Shown here in pieces: positions 56,001 through 64,000 of a stretch of 64,000 nucleotides of DNA; the first letter of the stretch is position 1; each line of letters starts with the position of its first letter. The stretch covers positions 53,704,339-53,768,338 of the forward strand of contig CM060974.1 of the NCBI GenBank assembly GCA_030765045.1, read 5' to 3'. This DNA is from Tenodera sinensis. Its lineage: Eukaryota > Arthropoda > Insecta > Mantodea > Mantidae. The notes below the pieces were generated by a model that saw only the letters and a program-made list of their open reading frames with translations, had not been told where the DNA came from and did not search any database. The translations under genes were made by a program, and so were the position numbers.

Positions 56001-58991
56001 TATACACACACAGCAGCAAGTATCCAGTACACGTTTCTCTAGGGCAGGTCCACATGGGTAGCTAGTACTGAGTCAGTTACACACACAGCAGCAATTATCC
56101 AGTACACGTTCCTCTAGGGCAGGTCCACATGGGTAGCTAGTACTGAGTCAGTTACACACACAGCAGCAATTATCCAGTACACGTTCCTCTAGGGCAGGTC
56201 CACATGGGTAGCTAGTACTGAGTCAGTTACACACACAGCAGCAATTATCCAGTACACGTTCCTCTAGGGCAGGTCCACATGGGTAGCTAGTACTGAGAGA
56301 GTTACACACACAGCAGCAATTATCCAGTACACGTTCCTCTAGGGCAGGTCCACATGGGTAGCTAGTACTGAGTCAGTTACACACACAGCAGCAATTATCC
56401 AGTACATGTTCCTCTAGGGCAGGTCCACATGGGTAGCTAGTACTGAGTCAGTTACACACACAGCAGCAATTATCCAGTACACGTTCCTCTAGTGCAGGTC
56501 TACATCCGGGTAGCTAGTGCGCAGTCAGTTACACACACAGTAGCAAGTATCTGGTACACGTTCCTCTAGGGCAGGTCCACATGGGTAGATAGTACTGAGA
56601 GACTTACACATACAGCAGCAATTATCCAGTACACGTTCCTCTAGGGCAGTTCCACATGGGTAGCTAGTACTGAGTCAGTTATACATACAGCAGGAAGCAT
56701 TCAGTGCATGTTGCTCTAGTGCAGGTCCACATGGGTAGGTAGTACTGAGTCAGTTATACATACAGCAGGAAGCATTCAGTGCATGTTGCTCTAGTGCAGG
56801 TCCACATGGGTAGGTAGTACTGAGTCAGTTATACATACAGCAGGAAGCATTCAGTGCATGTTGCTCTAGTGCAGGTCCACATGGGTAGGTAGTACTGAGT
56901 CAGTTATACACACAGCAGCAAGTATCCAGTACATGTTCTTCTAGCACAGGTCCACAAAGGTAGCTAGTACTGAGTCAGTTATACACACAGCAGCAAGTAT
57001 ACAGTACATGTTCCCCTAGGGCAGGTCTACATGGGTAGCTAGTACTGAGTCAGTTATACATACAGCAGGAAGCATTCAGTGCATGTTGCTCTAGTCCAGG
57101 TCCACATGGGTAGGTAGTACTGAGTCAGTTATACATACAGCAGGAAGCATTCAGTGCATGTTGCTCTAGTGCAGGTCCACATGGGTAGGTAGTACTGAGT
57201 CAGTTATACATACAGCAGGAAGCATTCAGTGCATGTTGCTCTAGTGCAGGTCCACATGGGTAGGTAGTACTGAGTCAGTTATACACACAGCAGCAAGTAT
57301 CCAGTACATGTTCTTCTAGCACAGGTCCACAAAGGTAGCTAGTACTGAGTCAGTTATACACACAGCAGCAAGTATACAGTACATGTTCCCCTAGGGCAGG
57401 TCTACATGGGTAGCTAGTACTGAGTCAGTTATACATACAGCAGGAAGCATTCAGTGCATGTTGCTCTAGTGCAGGTCCACATGGGTAGGTAGTACTGAGT
57501 CAGTTATACATACAGCAGCAAGTATGCAGTACATGTTCCTCTAGGACTGGTCCACATGGGTAGCTAGTACTGAGTCAGTTATACATACAGCAGGAAGCAT
57601 TCAGTGCATGTTGCTCTAGTGCAGGTCCACATGGGTAGGTAGTACTGAGTAAGTTACACACACAGCAGCAAGTATACAGTACATGTTCCCCTAGGGCAGG
57701 TCTACATGGGTAGCTAGTACTGAGTCAGTTATACACACAGCAGCAAGTATACAGTACATGTTCCCCTAGGGCAGGTCTATATGGGTAGCTAGTACTGAGT
57801 CAGTTATACATACAGCAGGAAGCATTCAGTGCATGTTGCTCTAGTGCAGGTCCACATGGGTAGGTAGTACTGAGTAAGTTACACACACAGCAGCAAGTAT
57901 ACAGTACATGTTCCCCTAGGGCAGGTCTACATGGGTAGCTAGTACTGAGTCAGTTATACATACAGCAGGAAGCATTCAGTGCATGTTGCTCTAGTGCAGG
58001 TCCACATGGGTAGCTAGTACTGAGTCAGTTACACACACAGCAGGAAGTATGCAGTACATGTTCCCCTAGGACACGTCCACATGGGTAGCTAGTACTGAGT
58101 CAGTTACACACACAGCAGGAAGTATGCAGTATATGTTCCTCTAGGACACGTCCACATGGGTAGCTAGTACTGAGTCAGTTACACACACAGCAGCAAGTAT
58201 ACAGTACATGTTCCTCTAGGACTGGTCCACATGGGTAGTTAGTACTGAGTCAGTTACACACACAGCAGCAAGTATACAGTACATGTTCTTCTAGGGCAGG
58301 TCCACATGGGTAGCAAGTACTGAGTCAGTTACACACACAGCAGCAAGTATCCAGTACATGTTCCTCTAGGACTGGTCCACATTGCTACCTAGTACTGAGT
58401 CAGTTACACACACAACAGCAAGTATCCAGTACATGTTCCTCTAGGACAGGTGCACATGGGTAGCTAGTACGGAGTCAGTTACACACACAGCAGCATGTAT
58501 CCAGTACATGTTCCTCTAGCGCAGGTCCACATAGGTAGCTGGTACTGTGTCAGTTACACACACAGCAGCAAGTATCCAGTCCATGTTCCTCTAGCGCAGG
58601 TCCACATAGGTAGCTGGTACTGTGTCAGTTACACACACAGCAGCAAGTATCCAGTACATGTTCCTCTAGGACAGGTCCACATGGGTAGCTAGTACTGTGT
58701 CAGTTACACACACAGCAGCAAGTATCCAGTCCATGTTCCTCTAGCGCAGGTCCACATAGGTAGCTGGTACTGTGTCAGTTACACACACAGCAGCAAGTAT
58801 CCAGTCCATGTTCCTCTAGCGCAGGTCCACATAGGTAGCTGGTACTGTGTCAGTTACACACACAGCAGCATGTATCCAGTACATGTTCCTCTAGGACAGG
58901 TTCACATGGGTAGCTAGTACGGAGTGAGTTACACACACAGCAGCAAGTATCCAGTACATGTTTCTCTAGTGCAGGTCCACATGGGTAGCTA

Positions 58992-59209
58992 TACTGCTCG
59001 CAAAAGTTAAAGGCATGTGAACGCTGGCCAATGCGCAAGCAGAGCGCTGTTGCCAAGCGTAGTGCGTGTATCTGCAGAGGGTCTGTACATAAGGTTGTGT
59101 GAGATGCATGCACCACATTCGCCCGCTCTGGTAGGAGGGGCAAGCGTTGTATTTGCTGGAGTCCGCAGTATGCCCCACCTCCATTTGCCTTTAAGTCTTG
59201 TGAAGATTA
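58992..59209 (+). mobile_element. MITE family 1 in the satellite, copy b
   Basis: Same insertion point as copy a, offset exactly 4,217 bp; no difference seen by eye. Carried along by the duplication. Confidence 0.88.
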
Positions 59210-59753
59210 TAGTACTGAGTCAGTTACACACACAGCATCAAGTATCCAGTACATGTTCCTCTAGTGCAGGTCCACATGGGTAGCTAGTACTGAGAGAGTT
59301 ACACACACAGCAGCAAGTATCCAGTACATGTTCCTCTAGGGCAGGTCCACATGGGTAGCTAGTACTGAGAGAGTTACACACACAGCAGCAATTATCCAGT
59401 ATATGTTCCTCTAGGGCAGGTCCACATGGGTAGCTAGTACTGAGAGAGTTACACACACAGCAGCAATTATCCAGTACACGTTCCTCTAGTGCAGGTGCAC
59501 ATGGGTAGCTAGTACTGAGTCAGTTATACACACAGCAGCAAGTATTCAGTGCATGTTGCTCTAGTGCAGGTCCACATGGGTAGCTAGTACTGAGTCAGTT
59601 ACACACACAGCAGGAAGTATACAGTACATGTTCCTCTAGGACACGTCCACATGGGTAGTTAGTACTGAGTCAGTTACACACACAGCAGCAAGTATCCAGT
59701 ACATGTTCCTCTAGGACTTGTCCACATTGCTAGCTAGTACTGAGTCAGTTATA

Positions 59754-60217
59754 GGTCGCGCGTTACTTCTTGACGAATGAAAATTTTATATGAAAGGTTG
59801 AATGCGACTCTCTACTCAGCTTTTGCGGGAACGAGAGAGAGGAGGTACAGTCTGCAGTGAGATGACGCGCATGCTTCTGAGCTGAAGTAGTACAACACTA
59901 CAAATCAATTTATGACACTTGCAGTAATATCAGTCACACGTATTATACACTATACCTCTATAACTGTTTCCACTTAACTTTCTTGCATTTATTCTATTCC
60001 CGACATCTCTCCCTCGTCTGAATTGCTATTTTCGTTGCATGCATACATACATCCGTACCGCACAAAACTTCTGCAGTCGACTGTATGCACAAACACGACA
60101 GAGGAAAACAGAGGTGTCTGTTATCGTAGCATAAACATTTGCTGACCTGTTTATTAAGGGTAGGCTCACTCATTGGATTTCTGCTCAAGGTCATTCGTCA
60201 AGAACGAACGCGCAACC
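59754..60217. mobile_element. MITE family 2 in the satellite, copy b
   Basis: Copy of 55537-56000 at the 4,217-bp offset, with the same flanking monomer sequence. Confidence 0.88.
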
Positions 60218-61260
60218 TATACACACACAGCAGCAAGTATCCAGTACACGTTTCTCTAGGGCAGGTCCACATGGGTAGCTAGTACTGAGTCAGTTACACA
60301 CACAGCAGCAATTATCCAGTACACGTTCCTCTAGGGCAGGTCCACATGGGTAGCTAGTACTGAGTCAGTTACACACACAGCAGCAATTATCCAGTACACG
60401 TTCCTCTAGGGCAGGTCCACATGGGTAGCTAGTACTGAGTCAGTTACACACACAGCAGCAATTATCCAGTACACGTTCCTCTAGGGCAGGTCCACATGGG
60501 TAGCTAGTACTGAGAGAGTTACACACACAGCAGCAATTATCCAGTACACGTTCCTCTAGGGCAGGTCCACATGGGTAGCTAGTACTGAGTCAGTTACACA
60601 CACAGCAGCAATTATCCAGTACACGTTCCTCTAGGGCAGGTCCACATGGGTAGCTAGTACTGAGTCAGTTACACACACAGCAGCAATTATCCAGTACATG
60701 TTCCTCTAGGGCAGGTCCACATGGGTAGCTAGTACTGAGTCAGTTACACACACAGCAGCAATTATCCAGTACACGTTCCTCTAGTGCAGGTCTACATCCG
60801 GGTAGCTAGTGCGCAGTCAGTTACACACACAGTAGCAAGTATCTGGTACACGTTCCTCTAGGGCAGGTCCACATGGGTAGATAGTACTGAGAGACTTACA
60901 CATACATCAGCAATTATCCAGTACACGTTCCTCTAGGGCAGTTCCACATGGGTAGCTAGTACTGAGAGAGTTACTCACACAGCAGCAAGTATCCAGTACA
61001 TGTTCCTCTAGTGCAGGTCTACATCAGGGTAGCTAGTGCGCAGTCAGTTACACACACAGTAGCAAGTATCTGGTACACGTTCCTCTAGGGCAGGTCCACA
61101 TGGGTAGATAGTACTGAGAGACTTACACATACAGCAGCAATTATCCAGTACACGTTCCTCTAGGGCAGTTCCACATGGATAGCTAGTACTGAGAGAGTTA
61201 TGCACACAGCAGCAAGTATCCAGTACATGTTTCTCTAGTGCAGGTCCACATGGGTAGCTA

Positions 61261-61478
61261 TACTGCTTGCAAAAGTTAAAGGCATGTGAACGCTGGCCAA
61301 TGCGCAAGCAGAGCGCTGTTGCCAAGCGTAGTGCGTGTATTGGCAGAGGGTCTGTACATAAGGTTGTGTGAGATGCATGCACCACATTCGGCAGCGCTGG
61401 TAGGAGGTGCAAGCGTAGGATACACTGGAGTTCGCAGTATGCGCCACCTCCATATGCCTTTAAGTTTTGCGAAGATTA
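61261..61478 (+). mobile_element. MITE family 1 in the satellite, copy c
   Basis: Same monomer position and length as copies a and b but with some 15-20 substitutions. It derives from the same ancestral insertion through an older amplification. Confidence 0.85.
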
Positions 61479-61860
61479 TAGTACTGAGTCAGTTACACAC
61501 ACAGCAGCAAGTATGCAGTACATGTTCCTCTAGTGCAGGTCTACATCCGGGTAGCTAGTGCGGAGTCAGTTACACACACAGTAGCAAGTATCTGGTACAT
61601 GTTCCTCTAGGGCAGGTCCACATGGGTAGCTAGTACAGAGTCAGTTACACACACAGCAGCGAGTATGCAGTACATGTTCCTCTAGTGCAGGTCTACATCT
61701 GGGTAGCTAGTGCGGAGTCAGTTACACACATAGCAGCAAGTATGCAGTACATGTTCCTCTAGTGCAGGTCTACATCCGGGTAGCTAGTGCGGAGTCAGTT
61801 ACACACACAGCAGCAAGTATGCAGTACATGTTCCTCTAGTGCAGGTCTACATGGGTAGGA

Positions 61861-62636
61861 AGGGTGACTTAGGTTGAGAGAGTTTTTGTGAGTTTATCAT
61901 CAGAATCAGTTTCTAGTCAGTTAGAGAGTGGGTAGAATTGTCGGAGTGATCTGTGGTCAGATGAGCATGATTTTTTTGTCAAGGTGACAATAGAACAGAA
62001 AAGCTGTAAGTTACAAGTCCATAAGTAGTGAATTGTGATTCAATTGTAATCCTTTCAATGCTGAGATATTTTCCACTCGACCCCTCCTTGCTGAGACATT
62101 TTTAGAGTTTAAAATGCTTCCTATTCATAGAACAACACACCAAAAGAATATAAATATCATGAAACACTCACCTAGGAGGCTGTAGACTGCTGTAGATGAT
62201 CCACTTTCCCAAAAAACGTTAATTTCAAAGGCTCAATGTAGGCCACACACAACAGAGAAGTTTGGATTGTCCACAGGGGCCAGTAATTTAGACGTAGGTA
62301 ATTATTGTAATAGGTAACATTGTCAGTCACTGAGAGCTTTAAGCTCCACTAGATAGAAGTGTCACAGTGAAAATGAAAGCAATTACAATAGGGTTATCCA
62401 AAGTTCATTTTACTAACTTTATTTTGAGTTTGAATATTTGTCAATTATTAACTCTAAGCACTGGTACTACTAAATATACTAATATCATAGTGAAAATGAG
62501 AGTATTTATTGGCAGCTTTATCAAAAGCTCGCATTCCAAAATTTGTTTTGAATGTGAATATTTGTGTTATACCTACAGAATAAGAAAACCTTGAAAAAAT
62601 AGAAAAATTCTTTGAGCTACCCCATCCCAGTATTTT
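61861..62636. other. flank and possible 3' end of the piggyBac element
   Basis: No gene. Around 62046 GTAATCCTTTCAATGCTGAG, with TGCTGAGACATTTTT 30 bp on, could be the decayed terminal repeat of the neighbouring piggyBac copy (TTAA changed to GTAA). Not verifiable without the other end. Confidence 0.35.
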
Positions 62637-64000
62637 TTAGAACTTGGCCTGTGTATGGTAAATTTCAAAACAGGAATTAAGACATAAAGCTACATTACAT
62701 TTTGCACACATAAATTTTGTATCTTTCCTTTTTGGAGGTCTTTTTGTGGTATTTGAACACACATGGCATTTTCTAGCAGGCTTAACTTTGCTTGGTGTAG
62801 GTGGTATAGGATTTGGAAAGTGTCTTTCAGTTAGTCTACAAAGTTCGTCACCAGATACTGATCGTCCAGATTTGTTTGTTGTTCTTGGTGTATAAAACTT
62901 CTGAAATATTTCATTGATCAGAGAAAGTTGAAAGTTGGCCAAGGTAACATTTTGTCCAGTTTTCACATTATATAGGGCATGAGAATTTAAAAGGGTGATG
63001 TCTAAAAGATGGAAAAAACACTTTTTGTACCATTTCAATGAGTTGCGGACACATTCAACAGAAGTAATCAACATATCAGTCCTGTCCACCGCACTCATGT
63101 TCTTTTTATAGTCAATGACACACTCAGGTTTGGCTATTGGTGTGTTTGCCTTTCTGTCAGTCTTCCGTGTCTGTCTCATTGTGTCACTATGTAGAGTGGT
63201 CAACATACACACTTCTTGTCTGCCCATCCACCTTAGTGCTAGCATGTTATCAGTGTGCCTATATTCTGTTTGACCCTTCTTTAGTTTTTCCGTCATTTTA
63301 GGCATTTCCTTTTTATTCTTTCTTACAGTGCCACATGCATTTACTCCATGTGCATGTAACCAGTTATAAAGTTCAGGACTAGAATACCAATTACCAATCC
63401 ACACGTTGTGCCCTCTATTTAGATATTTAGTCATAAGAGTTTGTACAGCACCAGAAAATCCTAAGTTACAGTTCTCAACAATGGTTGCTCCCGTGTACAA
63501 AATAAAGTCTAGTATATACCCTATCTTACTGTCACAAAGCACAAAAACCTTTATATCAAATTCATGCTTTTTAAAGGGAATGTATTGACTGTAAATAAGT
63601 CAACGCTTGAACAACACCAGGCTCTCGTCAATGCACAGATTTTGAAAAGGAGTGAAACAAGCACTAAAACTAAGCCTTAAATGGTCAACAATAGGTTTCA
63701 GTTTATGTAGTCTGTCTTCTTGAGTCTGTGTGTCATTGTCATTGAAATGAAGTAGTCTGAGTAGCAAAAGATATCGGTCTCTTGACATGTACTCTGCAAA
63801 CTGGGGGGTAGCAATTAGAGGTTCTGTTGACCAGTATTCTGCATGAGTCAGTTTCTTTACCCTGGCCATCAGCATTGTAAGTCCCAAGAAAATGTAAAGT
63901 TCTTCGGGCGTGGTTTCGGACCAGGACTGCAAACGGGAGTGGGGAGAGGGTGGCAGCTTCTCACAAAGAAAATGGTAATATCTATTAGTTTCTTTAGCAA
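62637..64000 (-). pseudogene. piggyBac-type transposase (one stop; runs off the window)
   Basis: A single minus-strand frame runs from the window edge (ETNRYYHFLCEKLPPSP) to a stop at 62637, about 450 codons. Blocks in order: SETTPEELYIFLGLTMLMAR; LCIDESLVLFKR (first catalytic Asp); an in-frame TGA at 63600-63602; YIPFKKHEFDIKVFVLCDSK; GHNVWIGNWYSSPELYNWLH; ECVIDYKKNMSAVDRTDMLI (third Asp region, present); CFFHLLDITLLNSHALYNVK; and a C-terminal Cys-rich domain (RKCHVCSN, MCAKCNVALCLNSCFEIYH). The family normally has an Asp just before N in the NWYSS block; here it is Gly. By family it is a cut-and-paste transposase using TTAA sites. The stop lies where Arg (CGA) is likely, a single C-to-T change. 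Stop plus lost Asp mean this copy is inactive. The 5' end lies beyond the window. Confidence 0.9.

Larger units (their letters stand above)
52430..56660. repeat. higher-order duplication, copy A
   Basis: From roughly 52.9 kb on, this segment matches the segment 4,217 bp downstream almost base for base, both MITEs included. Single differences were seen, for example near 53197 and 55262. The left edge is blurred by the repeats. Confidence 0.85.
56661..60960. repeat. higher-order duplication, copy B
   Basis: Second copy of the 4.2-kb block. It has one extra monomer near its right end (offset 4,292 instead of 4,217 there). The join is near 56661, inside a monomer. Confidence 0.85.
49131..61860. 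repeat. satellite array, 75-bp monomer, about 150 units
   Basis: 12.7 kb of head-to-tail 75-bp units. Conserved words are GTTACACACACAGCAGCAAG, CAGTACATGTTCCTCTAG, CAGGTCCACATGGGTAGCTA and GTACTGAGTCA. Several monomer types alternate (for example a CATACAGCAGGAAGCATTCA type and an AATTATCCAGTACACG type), giving higher-order blocks that recur at 600 bp, 3,000 bp and 4,217 bp. Near the right end a few units are 77 bp (ACATCCGGG). Two MITE families interrupt the array. Frames up to 122 codons exist because 75 is divisible by three; they are repeats of one 25-residue string, not genes. Confidence 0.97.

Noticed and set aside
51278..61558. Repeated 60-120-codon open frames in the satellite, such as one with a 25-residue repeat containing YPVHVPLAQVHIG
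   Set aside because: The monomer is 75 bp, divisible by three, so any stop-free frame persists across units. No start context, no conservation against synonymous change, no known family.
49131..61860. CRISPR-like array
   Set aside because: Units are contiguous without unique spacers, and the genome is eukaryotic.

Overview
This is eukaryotic, almost certainly insect, DNA of about 36-40% G+C. It is a repeat-dominated stretch of a large genome. Evidence for an animal: alpha-carbonic anhydrase and C2H2 zinc-finger exons bounded by GT/AG splice signals, tRNA-derived SINEs, Penelope-like, I-group LINE, Gypsy, Tc1/mariner-like and piggyBac elements, and a large satellite. An arthropod with a big genome (for example a polyneopteran insect) fits best, but no species can be named from sequence alone.

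Host coding sequence is sparse. (1) A carbonic-anhydrase exon lies on the minus strand at about 3371-3776, with a canonical donor, one internal frameshift, and Leu where the first zinc-ligand His is expected. (2) A C2H2 zinc-finger terminal exon lies on the plus strand at 21672-23007 (13 fingers, plus a decayed finger after the stop). (3) Its paralogue lies inverted on the minus strand at 36389-35708 (5 fingers). The two zinc-finger exons share acceptor phase, N-terminal linker and at least 120 bp of upstream intron, so they come from a local inverted duplication. Upstream exons were not found.

Layout. 1-8.5 kb: old LINE fragments, a three-copy unclassified repeat of about 460 bp, a MITE, the carbonic-anhydrase exon. 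8503-13415: a complete Gypsy-type LTR element (530-bp LTRs, TTAT target duplications) that keeps gag but has lost nearly all of pol; it sits in an older LINE. 13.6-18.2 kb: ATT microsatellite and nested tRNA-derived SINEs. 18.96-21.5 kb: Penelope-like GIY-YIG sequence split by an ORF1-only LINE. 21.5-23.1 kb: zinc-finger exon. 23.1-32.4 kb: SINEs, broken Penelope-like and LINE reverse transcriptases, MITEs. 32614-34091: a Tc1/mariner-like deletion derivative whose transposase remnant is split by a solo Gypsy LTR. 35.7-36.4 kb: second zinc-finger exon. 37.7-45.9 kb: a minisatellite split by an almost complete 6.2-kb I-group LINE (39387-45550) with 10-bp target duplications. 46-49.1 kb: nothing recognised apart from a GT repeat. 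49131-61860: a 75-bp-monomer satellite array containing two MITE families and a nearly identical 4.2-kb tandem duplication. 62.6-64 kb: a piggyBac transposase, broken by one in-frame stop and lacking one catalytic Asp, running off the window.

The window is a record of layered insertions rather than a set of cooperating genes. Several insertions have exact target-site duplications and can be ordered in time. The most distinctive structures are the satellite with its amplified MITE fossils, the pol-less LTR element, the solo LTR inside a DNA transposon, and the inverted zinc-finger pair.
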